A DNA stretch of 64,000 nt, taken from positions 62,001 to 126,000 of the forward strand of contig JAGPYM010000049.1 of NCBI GenBank assembly GCA_020736575.1. Reading direction: 5' to 3'. Source of the DNA: Thelonectria olida (Eukaryota; Ascomycota; Sordariomycetes; Hypocreales; Nectriaceae). The first letter of the stretch is position 1. Each line of letters opens with the position of its first letter. Of the stretch, positions 1-12,339 are shown one piece after another. The notes beneath the pieces are model-generated. The model made no database searches and was not told where the DNA came from. It was given only the letters and a program-made list of their open reading frames with translations. Position numbers and translations under genes: made by a program.

Positions 1-77
1 TATTATGAATTCAATAAAAATGTTCAATATTTACATAAAGCCCTCATCATTGATGAAAAGACAACATTCCGATTGAT

Positions 78-3065
78 TTAGTGCGCTGGGTGACATTCCT
101 GGATATGTTTCTCTCTCCAAACTAGTTGGATATATCGCTTTGGACAATGAGGGCAAGGATAGACACGTCGGGGATCCGGTGCCAAGGGATTTCCTGGGTG
201 GGCTTGGCGTGATTGTAGTGGTGATGCCGAGTTCGCTAAAGGCAGGTTTGAGATTTCATCTGGTAATAAACGTGGCGATATATTAGGAGCCTGGTGACCA
301 ACGGAATGCGATTGTGGACTTGATCTCGCCGATATGCTCAGTATTGAGATGGGGGGGAGTTTGACTGGTCGATGACTGGGACTCAAGATAGGTTCTTGGC
401 AGCCAACTGAGGGTGTATTGTCGGTTAACTGAGAATGGGGAAACGGCTGTGGGGTAGTATGATTGGGTGGCATAGGGCTGAAAGGCGGTTGTTGATACGT
501 GGCTGGTACTGTGGCAATGCCCAAGTTGAGATCCCGCAGAACTGGGAGGACGAGGCTTGGTGGGCGAGGGGAAGAGAAGTTGGATCCTTGTTGTGATCCT
601 GCTGAAATACCGTGTTCATCGTTCGACACTACATGTGACGAATGGGGTTGTTCTTTGTGAAAAAATGTCGGACCCTCGGCACTATGCTGATGTTTCGACA
701 AGTCGAGGTGCTGATCATCATTTTTAGGTCGCTGCACAACCTGCGATGCATTTGGAAGTGACTCTCTGTCATTCCCTTGGTGACAAGGGCCTGGTGCACT
801 AGGGACTTGGCTTGGATGGATTGGCCTTTCCACTAGTGGCGAAAAGCAACTCTGTCGGTTTTCCGCCATACGGGATCCAGCATCTTCGTCCACAACCGGA
901 GGGCCGTCTTGGTCGAACCGCTCATTCAGCCTGAGACTATAAATTGCCGTTTGGAGCAAGCGTTCATTCCTCAGCGAGTTGAAACGTTCACCCTTGTGGT
1001 TTGGGGCTGGAGCTGTGACTGGTTGTACAGATGAAGACATCGAAGATGAGATGACGGGTTCAGGCGGGTCGCCAGCTGGAGGCACTGCAGTCGCTGCCGA
1101 AGCTGGATTGTTGGAGGAATCGCTGATTATGGCCACAACGTTGGGGCTCTGATTTTCATGGTGAGTCTTCGGATCGGCACTAGGGTTGTGATGAAAATCG
1201 ACTCTGCTCGATGATAAGCCCGCCACGCTGGTGGTCCGGCCTTCCTCGGATGACATTGGCGCCTCCTGGTCATCTGATTGACAATTATTTTGGCTGAGGT
1301 CGGGCTGGGGGCTTGATTGTTCATCCTGGCTTTGTTCTGCTGGTAAAGCCCCTGTGGTAACGACCGTAGAATCCAGCGTGTCGATGTCTGCCGGGTCCAG
1401 CCTCAATTCCGTTTGCTCCATGTTCTCAAGATTTGAATTCTCTGCCTGTTTGCTTCTTCGGGTCTCTAGAAATTCCAGGACTGATTTGAAGTGAGGGATT
1501 AGCTCGAAGCTGGAATCTTGAGTATCAACAGATTGGAGATCGTTGGCTGCCACCCAGCCAACTGAGCTTCTACTCGGAAAATCCAAGCCGTCAAAGTACA
1601 TAACGGGAAATTGTCGCTCGGTAACCAGAGATCCTCCATCTTTGTAGTTCTCCCGCCAATCAAGAATACCCGTCTGGGGATCATAACTGTAACACGGCGG
1701 TAGTTGTTCTGTGAGACCCAGGTCCTGGATTGTGCCTGAGAAGCCAATATCAATAGGTTTCTTGGTGCCAACCCCAGGGAGAACGAGTACGGCTTGCCAC
1801 TCTCTAGACTTTGACCAGTATCCGAGAAAAATGCCGCCTGGAGTTGGATCAATAATTCCATCAAACTCCTTTCGCGGTCTCCGGCCACTCTTGTCCCTAC
1901 CATTCACACCTGCACCTCCCCTGTTGCCCAACCGCGCGTCTGCCTGTTGATCTCTTTGTTCAAGAGGTGGGGAGACTTGAATGCATTCAGAAGTTTTGTT
2001 CTTATCCACCGTGTGCAACTTGGGCGGCTCGTATCCCTTTCGATATGCCTCCCGACTTACCTTATTGTTCTTCTCAGCGAGGCTGTCGTTGCAGTTTAGA
2101 ACTCGAACACCAAGGCGCTTAATGGCCACTTCGTGAACTTTAGGCAGTTGACCGTGAGCCCTCCCGTTGAGATGCTTGGCAGCCGACATGATTGGATTAT
2201 CTTTGAAACTTAGGCCGTGCGTCTTGCACCGAAGAATATACCACTCGCTATGGAACTGGACAATGGTGTGCTTTATGACAGCATTCCCATCTTGGAAGAC
2301 CTCACGAAAGTCGATGGTTCTGTCCGTCTCTGCAGGTTGAGGTTGCCCCGTTCGGGCACGTTTTTGTTTACCTGAGACGATAGATCCCTTTCTTTTTATC
2401 TAAATAGATTAGCGACGAAGCAGGACTTGAGGTTGGGATCGGGGCCTTGGACTAACGGGGTTGATGGACATGGACGGATTGGTGGGTATGGACGAGTTGA
2501 TGGACATGGTCTGGTCTTCGGCGCTGTCTGGTTCTCGCATGGCGGCGTCCTGAAACACAACATTGGGCGGTGTATCTGTAGCATTGTGTTGAGATGCCGA
2601 CTGTGTGTTCTCTTGCGATGAGGCCTCTGTTGGGGCAAGGGGGCCGTCATCAGGACTGCGCGATCCGGGCACAGGCTCCGTTGGGTATTCCTGTAGGGTC
2701 TCTGTCACCAGGGACCGCCCAAATATGGCGACCATATCCCTGCAGATCTGTTTAACTTGTGCTTCTAGTGAGGCTCTGTACGCCTTGTCGTCTTCCTCAA
2801 TCGTTGCGGCGTGCTTGAGCTCCAGTTCCCTCAACTGACCACCGAGTCTCAGTGTGCTCTGTCGCACGGTTGTCAAGTCTTGCTGGGTGGGCTTGGACGG
2901 AACACGCGCCCACTCCTGCTCAACACTATCGTTCAGGGCTGCCACCCGCTGCTGATACAAAAGATAAGGAGACTTGGTATCCTCGAGGTGTTGGCAGGCT
3001 TTTGACACGCACTCTTCCATTGCTCTGATCTGGAGCAAGGAGGGTGGGGGGTCGGGCTCCGCCAT
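78..3065 (-). CDS. Coiled-coil / zinc-finger protein of unknown function, two exons
   Basis: I join two open frames through an intron at 2400-2456 (57 nt, GTTAGT donor, branch GCTAATC, TTTAG acceptor). Exons are 3065-2457 and 2399-78, and the frame is kept, giving about 976 aa. Exon 1 is largely helical and charged (residues about 10-120), likely a coiled coil. Exon 2 opens with a basic stretch (IKRKG), then an FREVFQDG segment, then a short zinc-finger-like module with Cys and His residues (WYILRC..HG, AAKHL....HG; about residues 256-286). The middle is Ser/Pro-rich and disordered. The last 30 residues hold a classical C2H2 finger (CPHC, 12 residues, H, 4 residues, H). The layout resembles a family of uncharacterised fungal proteins that I know only as hypothetical. 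A nuclear DNA- or RNA-binding role is inferred. The start is the first Met of exon 1. Confidence 0.8.
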
Positions 3066-4619
3066 GGTCTTTGTGGCTGGAGTAAAAACAAAGATTGAAA
3101 GGATGGTATCCCGACGAAGTTCCGACTTGTCGCTGAGAGCTCTCTCTGAGTGGGGTCTCTATAGCTCACGCCCGCCGCTGGTCGTTGAGATCAGGAGAGG
3201 TGCGGTTTCAGCTGTTAAGGTGGTGCAAGTGTCGGAATCCTGGGAGGCTCTGAGACTGATTGGAAAATGGGCGTGTGCACCAGCATTGTTTTTATGGTGG
3301 TTGGTCATATCCAGACAGTCTTTAGTTGGCTTGGTTCACTTTGACCCCGTCGGTTTCGCCGCAACACGTGATACTAGATGGCTAGCAATGCCTGAAGTGG
3401 GGCTCCCCGCTCCTCACACGTCCTTCCCTTTCGACGGTCTCCTCCACGGTTCGATAACAATTTCCTATCCTTTTTACCCTCTCTCTAACCCCTCGATCCT
3501 GAATTTCAAGCAACCTGTGTGAATGTCAAGTGATTGCCAGCTCTTTGTAGCCGCAGTGATCAATGTTGGGCTTCAGGTTAGCACGTAAGCTCCAGAGGTG
3601 TTCGGCAATGGTCAGGCGGGTCATTCATGATGATGCACAAGACAATAATAACACAGATCAATGAGAGATTCTCAATTTATTGACCACTCATTAGCAGTTG
3701 TTTATTCTCACAAAAGACGATAAAGTGGATGCGCAGGGAAGCGTACTGACAAATCATCACCCTACCCTGGTCATGCCATGGGGACCTTTGAGCAGTGGAA
3801 TCACTCCTTTGGTCAGATGGCATCCCTGTTAGCTTTTTGGGTAATGAGAGTCGGCCTTGAGCAGGGCTGTACGGATACTCCGCCGCTACTGTCTCCACAC
3901 CTGGGATAAGATGAGGCTATATCGGATCGTAATAAGAGTTGGGAAATGCCCCAATTCCACTTTGGCTGCAAGCCTCTTCATACTCCCCCTGAACTGAAGC
4001 CGAGACGTGGCGCTGGGGACCTCGCGGTTTCGCGTCTTGTCCCGTCGCGTTAGGGTCTCTCAAATTAGCCCCGTGTCACCTGGCTGCGTGTGTGGGCGGG
4101 GCTATCTGCCTAATCACGCAAGGTTTATGTGCCGTATCGCCTCTCGGTGCACTAGGTACATGCTGACACGTGTTCGACCCTGTTTTGTGCTGGTTAAGTA
4201 ACTCCTTTTCAGCAAATGCAACCACTCGATGCAGCATCGCGAATAGTCATGCCTACTGAACTGGTGAGACCTATCCGTACTCCATAGTCATGTGCTGTGC
4301 TTGTTACCCTTGCGCAAGTTGGTGGGGATTTCTAACCGACGAAGGCTGTCGCACACAGCCCGATTCTGCAGCAAGAGTCGGCCAGACATACCTAGTACGA
4401 AACCGTAACTCCTCTAATCTGTACACCAATCAACATTTGCAGTAAGAGGTCAGGTGTGATACCCAGGAATTGACTGCCGGTGGTAGGAGGCCCATTATGC
4501 AGAAAAACTTGGCCAAACCTCCCTATACTGGCCCAGTTTATTTAACAGGCGTCATGGAGTCTCTTCATTGTTGAGACCGGCCATTTTCAAGCAAGGCTGC
4601 CTTAGAACAACACAGACTC
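3066..4619. other. Gene-free stretch
   Basis: Only short, unrelated frames are found on either strand here. The first few hundred bases must hold the promoter of the leftward coiled-coil/zinc-finger gene and the last part the promoter of the rightward HET pseudogene. No clear TATA box, repeat or RNA gene was recognised. Confidence 0.5.
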
Positions 4620-6330
4620 ATGTCAACATCTCACAACTACTGTGCAAGATGTGAGAAGCCGTTCAAGCACCCAGTAGCGAAAGAGCAGCGTATCCTCCAC
4701 TCTTCGAGACACCACCCTTGCTTCGAGTGTTCTGATCAACTTGATTTCCCCACCCGAGGTCAATTGAACCAACATGGACGGACAGTTCATATGACACTGG
4801 ACGATATTAAAGTTCTCCGAGATATTGGAGTGTTACTCGAAGCCTCTCATATCGCTCCTCATGGACATTCAGACAACCAAAATGTGGCAAGACAAATCCT
4901 TGCGCTTTATTCGAAAGTTGGAATGCCTGCGGCTGCCTGATCATGCTCGAAAGCGGATATGGAAGGGCTTTATGGAACCAGGTAACACTTACCAGCGACC
5001 ACTCTTCACAAGATATCGAATCAATGCGTTTGAGGAAAGGAGCTGTGTAGCCCTCTCCTATACTTGGGAGCCTTCTGAGCATGAAGAAAAACGCAGTGGC
5101 TATTACTACGTCAAAGGCAGAAATGGCCGTGTACGCCATGGACCTGGTTATGCTCAAAGCGGACATCCGGTTGGGTTGCTTGGCAGACCGATCACGACAG
5201 AGGAGGAGCTGGTGCTCCTTGCACAACGAATGAGTTGCGACTTGGTATCGGATAATACAGGTACTCTTGAGCTCTCCTCGAGGCTGCCACACATGCGTGC
5301 ATTCAAAATTCTCAAACTGCTGGAAGCGATCACAGCTGATCATTGGTGGACTCGCGCATGGACTTTTCCGGAGAATTACCGTGGTAGGCTGGCCATACAT
5401 CTTCTGATCCCTCATTTACCGATTCTGGAAAACCAAAAGTGTTCCTACCCTAGTCTCTTCGGCAGCATACCTGGCGAGCTTCGTATCAGTTCGGTCAAGT
5501 TTCACATGGTAGCCACGAGATTTTCTCTGGCGTTTGTACCTACAACTCACGACAAGGAGAAAGCAAAGGAGACTGTGCTAAGAAGAGCCCCGAAGTCTAC
5601 TTTGCTGTTACAAGAGATGGATGCCGACGGCTGCGACGTAGCACCAAAAGCCATGTCCCATCAAATCATAGAGGATATTGAGGAGAGAAACTAGACGAGC
5701 ATTGGGATCGTCTAGCTATCGTTGCGAACTGTTGCAATGCTCGACACGATGAAACAGCCAAAATCTTAACGATAAGGGTCATAGTGTCAGTCTCTCAAGG
5801 CTAGCTCTCTTCCTCCCCAACGGTGAGATAATCCACAATGGTCTTCATCGTCGCATTGAGGGCATGCGTGGTGAAACTGTATCCAGCTTCCTGAAGGCCC
5901 AGGCATTCAACGCATATTATCCGCCTCGCACAAAAAATGACCTCACCTTCAACAAGGGATGTCGTTTCATTAATGTCGAGTTCACAGAACTAGGAATCAA
6001 GACTTGGGGACATCTATGGGAGCCAGCGAGGTCATCAAAACTTCAGACTTCTCGAGGAAACTCCCGTTTGTGAGGGACGCCCCTGTCAACGAGCTGTCGC
6101 GACATCAACGTCGAAGACTTGAACAATTAGCGGTTGAGTTTCGGAGGCGCGGTTATGCACCAATATGTAGCAGGATCAAAGGGTTCCTGGACCATGACCA
6201 GGACAGTGGATATCAGTCCTTTGCCAACAACTTTCAGCAAACTATGGCCGCAGAGGTGGCGGACGCCATTGGAAAAGGGAAGGACCTTCGTCTTGCGTAT
6301 CTCTCAGGGGATTCACGGGTTTTGAGGTGA
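4620..6330 (+). pseudogene. Decayed C2H2 zinc-finger / HET-domain protein
   Basis: The gene starts at ATG 4620 with two C2H2-like fingers (YCARC..., CFEC...H....H), followed by a conserved-looking stretch ending ALYSKVGMP. That frame closes at 4938-4940, and the continuation lies in another frame (from about 4915) reading through RPLFTRYRINAF and the HET-domain signatures VALSYTW (about 5050) and RAWTFPE (about 5353). After a stop at 5694 the C-terminal part resumes in pieces at 5864-6073 and 6004-6330. HET domains drive heterokaryon-incompatibility cell death in fungi. At least three frame breaks make this copy non-functional unless introns I do not see repair them. The finger-plus-HET order is known from other ascomycete genes. 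Confidence 0.7.
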
Positions 6331-6783
6331 ATGATTTAACCGCCTAGCCCGGCTCGACCGTCGGCATCCATCTCATTTGCCACTATCAACGCGAAAGGAC
6401 GCAGCAAACGGACATAGACGTATCGGAGATAGGCGCACACTTTGACTCACATTATGTGAAAACTTCCATCGTTTAACCCAGCGCAGAAGCCTCGCGGTTC
6501 GGCAGGCTCGTGTGCGGGGCACCGTGGGACAATATGTGATCCATGGGACATGCAGTTTCCTCAAGAAACTGCTTCACATAGTAAGCCTGATCACCTACTG
6601 TTCAGTATACCTGAAGCAACACCATAGAAGTTCTTTTGTTCTGGAAAGGCGCCGCTCGACTTCCCGCACACGGATTCTGTTAGTAACATTCTTCATGCTT
6701 TAGACTGCATTCCGCTAGCGATGACCAACCGGCTGCGTACTTTAACTGTGGCGCCCCCGGTGATGGGATATCTAGACTAATTC
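6331..6783. other. Gene-free stretch
   Basis: No coding frame with recognisable content, repeat or RNA gene was seen between the HET pseudogene and the NB-ARC fragment. Confidence 0.4.
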
Positions 6784-7033
6784 CCGGAAGAGCGATACAA
6801 CGAAGGGAGGTCTCATCAGCAGCAGCCCGGGGAATCTTCGACGGGACGAGACTGTCTCAAACCCCGTGGTCACGACTTGGCAAGTGAGCTTAGAGCAGAT
6901 TGGCCGCAAGAGACTATCTGCAGCCAACCTGCTTTCATTCGTGAGCTTCTTCAATCCACAGGGCATGCAGCAGTTTGTGCTTTACAGCTGTAAGGACGAT
7001 CTAACGGAGATGATTAATATAGTGACGAATTGA
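6784..7033 (+). pseudogene. Fragment of an NB-ARC (NLR-like) gene
   Basis: One frame reads RKSD...GNLRRDETVSN, then VVTTWQVSLEQI, then AANLLSFVSFFNPQG and stops at about 7033. This matches, segment by segment, the region at 16560-16790 of the larger NB-ARC pseudogene in this window, where the same LRRD.S.SN, VTT.Q..FEQI and SFFNPQ motifs occur. In fungal NLR-like STAND proteins this region lies just downstream of the nucleotide-binding domain. No P-loop or flanking parts are present here, so this is an isolated remnant. Confidence 0.65.
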
Positions 7034-7342
7034 GGATGATCTAGATATTCTCTGTGGCTACTCGGCCGTATTTCTTGACAGGAACGCGGGATATACGTAA
7101 GATGCATTCCCTGGCGCAGTTTTGTTCGCGAGTTTGGCTCTAGGTAGTTGACGATCTGTGGGGGTTCAACCAAGCCCAGCTGGCAGTCGTAAGTTGGATT
7201 GGCAGCCAACATTCTTGCAAAAGAATTTTGTTAGAAAGTTTGCACCTGTGTCTTGAACTCAATATTGTCAACAACGACCCAAGTACCCTGATTCTCTGTA
7301 TAATTATTAATTTTACCTTAGCTATTATTTATTTAGCCTACC
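7034..7342. other. AT-rich spacer
   Basis: This short stretch becomes strongly AT-rich towards 7300-7360, next to the end of the helicase-type remnant. No gene was seen. Confidence 0.4.
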
Positions 7343-8600
7343 TTATAATAATATTAAAAGAGTGTCACTTATTATTATTTCATCGCTCCTAGATTGGTAA
7401 CCTCCAAAACCCAGCCAGGCGTGCCACTCTCGAGTAATCCTGCGGTACTCTGCTCTTGCCCCCGCAATGTGACCAAGGGCGTCATCTAAGCCACGAGCAT
7501 ATGTAAGCCCAGCTAGTTTTGTGGAATGAGCTGCCATCTCGTCATTCCATGCCCATAATATAGCGTCGATAAAGTCTCTCTTAAATTTGGCCTGACGAAG
7601 GTGCCTGCACGAAATGCCGATAGCTGTTTGACGCCATATGGGTATGGTCATCTTTGTTGGGATTAGCCAGAGGAACTCCTGGGCAAGTATCTTGGACAGG
7701 CGATTCGATGACCACGGCTGCTCGCTCTCTATCCCACTTCGCGATTGGATATCTGCGGTCTCGTCTGACGGTGTCTTCTCTTCTCGAACTTTACCTCCCC
7801 AAAGATATGATGATCCGAATTTTTCCACACCGGGTACTTTAGCAAGAATTCGAAGTTGATCAACGAATGGGATAACAAGCCAAACATAATAGACCAGGAG
7901 CTCGCTTATCTCGAGAGGTATGTATCGATGGATGATTTTTGTAGGCCCAGTGATACTATAGCCCCTGTGGTAATAGGTCACAAAACCAGTCAGACCATTT
8001 TCAAGGAAGATATTTTTTCGTCCTTGGCTGTCATAGGGTTTCGATGCTGGATTGATAGCAGTTCTGTACCTCTTGCAGGCTGACCACCTGTGATGCGGAC
8101 CTGAATCTCATTCAGATATTCAGGATCAGGCACTTCATCGAGGGCTTGATGTAGCGTGGTGGCAATTTTCATGGTCTCGGCTAATGTGGATGCCTGACAC
8201 TCGGTCAATTCAAATGACAGGTTCGGTCCAGCTCCCTTCCACGCCCGTCGATGTACAAAGCACAGCAGCTCTTGGGCAACTTTCAGATATCTTTATAGGT
8301 TTCATCTCGAATCTGATGGAGGAAGGGCTTTGTTGCTGTGCGGCGGGGAATGAAAGAATTGAGGGTATGCTGGTCAAAGGCATTGAGCTTCCCGTCATGT
8401 AGCGATTGCCTTGCCCTTTCTACCAAGCGGTCCATGAAATCCACAATATGGCGAAGAATATGATCGTCAAGTTGGGCTGGTTGGTCGATCCTATCACCAC
8501 CACGGGCACCGGTCGGAATATCGATCAACTGTGCCGCCTGACCGAGGGAATGCCCCCCTCCCGGAAACGTTCCCACTTGGTGAGCTGAAGCCATCGATAC
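7343..8600 (-). pseudogene. Remnant of a telomere-linked-helicase-type protein, N-terminal half
   Basis: Three open pieces on the minus strand (8594-8283, 8208-7990, 7981-7343) match in order the large reading frame at 29815-32574: the LNAFDQHTLNSFI block, then ITGGQPARGTELLSIQH, then GYSITGPTKIIHRY and finally AAHSTKLAGLTYARGL with EWHAWLGFGG. Intervening parts are missing, so the copy carries an internal deletion (everything between the LNSFI and GGQPARG blocks) and frame breaks. It ends after GFGG just like the other copy, without the RecQ half. Proteins of this sort in fungi are usually fused to, or next to, RecQ helicases near chromosome ends. Confidence 0.7.
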
Positions 8601-9412
8601 TGCTCGAATATCGGGTGGATGGCTGGCTGAAAACCATCTTTTCCAGCCCTAGCCGTCGTGGCTTGGGCAAGCTTTTGCTCTATAATTGCCCGTAGCCCTA
8701 ATAGGGCTCAGGGGAAGTCTCTGACCCACCACCTGAATCGTGAGGCTCGGGATTCAACTTCAGTATTCCTTGGCATGCTGGTGTCACAACTGGAAAGAGG
8801 CGTCTGATGCTTGATGCCCTGAAGAGTGGCTGACAAGCAACTGGTGCACTGACAAGCCCGTCCGCAAGCCAGGTTTAGCAAGAAACACATGATTTGCATA
8901 TCAGGACCTGAAGAGGGGAATAATAAAATATGAAGTCTAAAATATACATTTCTTGTAGAGAGAAACCAGGTTTAGAGAAGGTTTGTTACCAAATGAATCC
9001 GAGGAAGCACTTTAGAAAAGTTTCGAGCGCTGCGAAATTGAATTACAATCAACGACGGTCGTGACACGATGCGCGGTACGCGATACACATCCATGGGAAA
9101 TTGATTCCGCAAGGATGTACCAAAATAGAGCCTTATGACTGGGTGAGCTGGTGCCGAGAAATTAATCCTTGCAGTGGATGATTGCTGAGTTGGAGTCTGG
9201 GTAGAGGACGTTTAGTATGAGGAATAGGGATTATGAATGGTTGAACTGATGAGTGATCGATGTGATTATTAAACGGATTGAGTTGGGGGTGTCTGCCACT
9301 GTACAGATGCACTACGTAGGAAACGTTTGCACATGATGGTGTGATCTGCCCCTGTGACGGACGAGCTCAGACCGGGTGGCCCCTACAGTACGCGCGAACT
9401 TTAACCGCACTA
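8601..9412. other. Gene-free stretch
   Basis: No convincing coding frame. A small minus-strand frame at 8708-8899 is cysteine-containing but resembles nothing that I know. Confidence 0.4.
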
Positions 9413-9880
9413 TGATTTTGCGACTTGATGAGCTACATTTGTCACAAGACCGCGATCCAGCTCGACGAGTGAGCTCACAGCCAGGGACTCCATGCCTAGC
9501 ATGACCGCGAAGCCTATCCCAATCAACGTCGCCATCATCACGTCGCGCGCACCACTCTTCCTCTCCATCTGCCTCTCGAACCAGCCCCGTGGCCACGGGT
9601 TCTCGAGCTCGCTCTGCAGATCGGCGGGCCGGTAGGTGAGGTAGGAGTATGGCGTGTTCTCCTCGCCGTTGTTGCAGTCTGACGCGAACTCAGCAAGTGC
9701 GCTGCGTCTTACATCATGATATTCCATGCTTGTTGACGGTGCGATTGCCATGCCAACCACCCTATACCATATTTGGATAGCCCCACAGGCCCGAGCGGAT
9801 GACTGGATCAGAACGCCTTTCTCAAACGAAATGACGCCCGATAGTATTCCGTCCTCTCCGAACAGATCTCGTACTGGATG
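9413..9880 (-). pseudogene. Possible fragment of a membrane protein gene
   Basis: A minus-strand frame is open from about 9880 to the stop near 9413, longer than its first Met at 9760 suggests. It reads DLFGEDGILSGVISFEKG, then a Met-containing part and the sequence TPYSYLTYRPADLQSELENP. It ends with one likely membrane segment (MATLIGIGFAVMLGMESLAV). The composition is protein-like, but the upstream end lacks a start and the family is not recognised. It could be the 3' exon of an intact gene or a relic. Confidence 0.3.
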
Positions 9881-12339
9881 CGTTTTGGAAGCCGCTCGTC
9901 ACCCGTACGCGCTGGCGGGCCCAGCCCTCTTATCCTGGCGCGCCTGCTCTAGTGGGGCGGTCGGCTTCCTCCGCAGTAGTGGCACTACCAGGTTATTGAG
10001 CGCCGCGGAAGTCAACTCCGGTATCTGTGCTGGAATGAGTGGAGATGAGGCGCGAAGGTAATCTCAGTAGAAGACTAAGTTCTTCAACTGGCTGCTCTAG
10101 AAGTTGTGGCTTAACCATACGGGGGGGCTTAAGACTGGCTCGGCTGAGTTTGCCAACCACACTGCAGCCCCTGATCAACGCCAGCTGTTTCGCCACAGGT
10201 CTGAGAAGTCTCAGATGACCATGCGGACATGTATATAGTATGTACCCGTTTGCGGATTTGTCTAGGCCGGAGGCACCGTCATTCTTGAGGCACAATATTG
10301 GTTCTGGCATATGCTTGAATTGTTCAAGTGTCAGAGAAGCATGTCTCCCGACTTCGCGATTTACCCTCCAAAAAAAAAAAAAGGCAGGGGCAGCGCAGAA
10401 ACTGAGCTGCAGCAGCGAAAACTGCAAGGCATCTTTCTTGGATCCCCCACGTGCACGATTCATGGCTTTGCATATGATTCTTGCCTGCGGCACTCCAGAT
10501 TCGTTCGAGATTCGTCTGCCACACTTTGGACTTGGTCCATGCTCGCACCTTCATACTGTATTTGTTCCAAGTTTCCCGAGTAGCGTACCAACGGCCAGCT
10601 AACTGAACCTAGAGCAATCGCCACCTCCCATTTTGGAGAATTGGCTATGAGCAGCCACGTTTGAGGAGCCAGTCAGCTAATGCCTATATGTTAACGTTCA
10701 TATAGCGATATTAAACAGTTATGCACTTGCATTTCCATGCAGCTATGAGAGATTAACTTGAAATGACGACAAATTTTAGACATGCGAGCTGCTTCATATT
10801 GATCCCGAGAGAGTATCGCGGAGTCCTCAGGAACATACCTAAGAGTAAAAGAGTAATGCACACTATAACTCCTTGCGACTCCCTCTTTTAGTGGTAGGTT
10901 GACCTGTCTGGCTGCTGGCGACGTTGATTTGTTTTGTCTATAGTAACATAGACGCCTGATGTGGTTGCATTTGATGCCGTAGTGGCAGAACGGACGCCCG
11001 CATGTAACTTAATTGATGCAAACGCACGGTTGACACAGGGTTGTTCTGTTGGGGAGGGAAGAGTCACGGTTGCATGTACGGAGTACTGGCCGGAGACACC
11101 TGAGCCTGTGCCCATCTGTGAGTGCGGTTGAGGCTGTTGGCTAACGGAGAGCTAGTCCGTTCAGTCGCCCGGGCATGCCGATCACGAGCATTAGCAAATT
11201 GTCGTAGAGTTAGACAACGCCTCATATCACTCCCGAGGTGGCACTTGATCCTTTAGAGTAGGCAAGCACAGCAGGGAATTTATCAGCAATAACTTTACAC
11301 CAAAAGATACTCATACAATAGCTGCCCAACTTGTATTTCGGGCAACCATTCATAAAGTCCGCCTAGGATCCAGCCTTGCACGGGCCTACGGCACTTCCCG
11401 CAAGCTAATCTTCCTCGCATCAGTCCTCCAGGACCAGAACATCCAGGTTGGATAAGTGGGCCTGGGAGTCGGGCTCGATTAGTTTTTTCGCAGACAATCA
11501 TCATATCAGTGGCTTGGCATTGAGGTTGAGCTACGTTGGAGTTACGTTCTTTTGGTAGGCTCAGTCAAATTGGACGAATCCGTGCAGATGGGTCCTGGTA
11601 TTAAGGTCAAACAAGATACGGCGCTATCAACCACACATATCAACGCTAGGTAGCTGGATGGACTGTTAAAGTTAACACACATATGAGGCGTTGAGGCTGC
11701 TGACCACCAGCAGGGGTGTCTTCGGCGTCACGTCGTTCCAGTAAATGGACTATTGGGGCCTAGATCTATTCGGGAGCAGATACTACTGATAGGGTTTGAT
11801 TTCTCGCAACAAGCATCTTCTCGCTCAGGTGCATTCAATCAAACGCACTTCCCTGACGGTGGATGGTAGCCTATCAATCTCAAAATACAAGGGACATGGA
11901 TTGGCGCATGGACAAAAGCCACGGATTTTATTAAAATACGAGCAACCCTTGGTACAGTAGGTAGTGAAGTCAGGAATTGAAATCCGATGTGTCTGAGAGG
12001 AATAGTTTGTAGTATTAGCTTATGGCAACGAGCAACAAGAGGGAACTACTCGCACCCGAACTAAAGGAAGACATCGGAGAAGGCTAGTCTTAAATACCTC
12101 TTTTCCAATGCTTAGGGACGAATATTAATGTGGCATAGGGGACGGGCCCCGTGCAGAGTGAATGCAATCATAATAGTGCAATGCTCTTTCGAGGGTTCTT
12201 ATAACTTCCGTGTCCAAAAAGAGTGTTCGATAGTCCCTACTCAGATACTCATGTCAGGCCTACAATCCGATCCCCAACCCTGCCCAAGACATGTTGAGTT
12301 CTGCAACTCCTGCTCACACGATTACTCCATCTATAGGAA
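9881..12339. other. Long gene-poor stretch
   Basis: Several short frames occur on both strands, none with a domain, good exon structure or recognisable repeat. An A12 tract lies near 10371-10382. The end of this stretch must contain the 3' flank of the leftward GPCR gene. Confidence 0.45.

Noticed and set aside
4807..5415. 202-aa frame on the minus strand
   Set aside because: Antisense shadow of the HET pseudogene.
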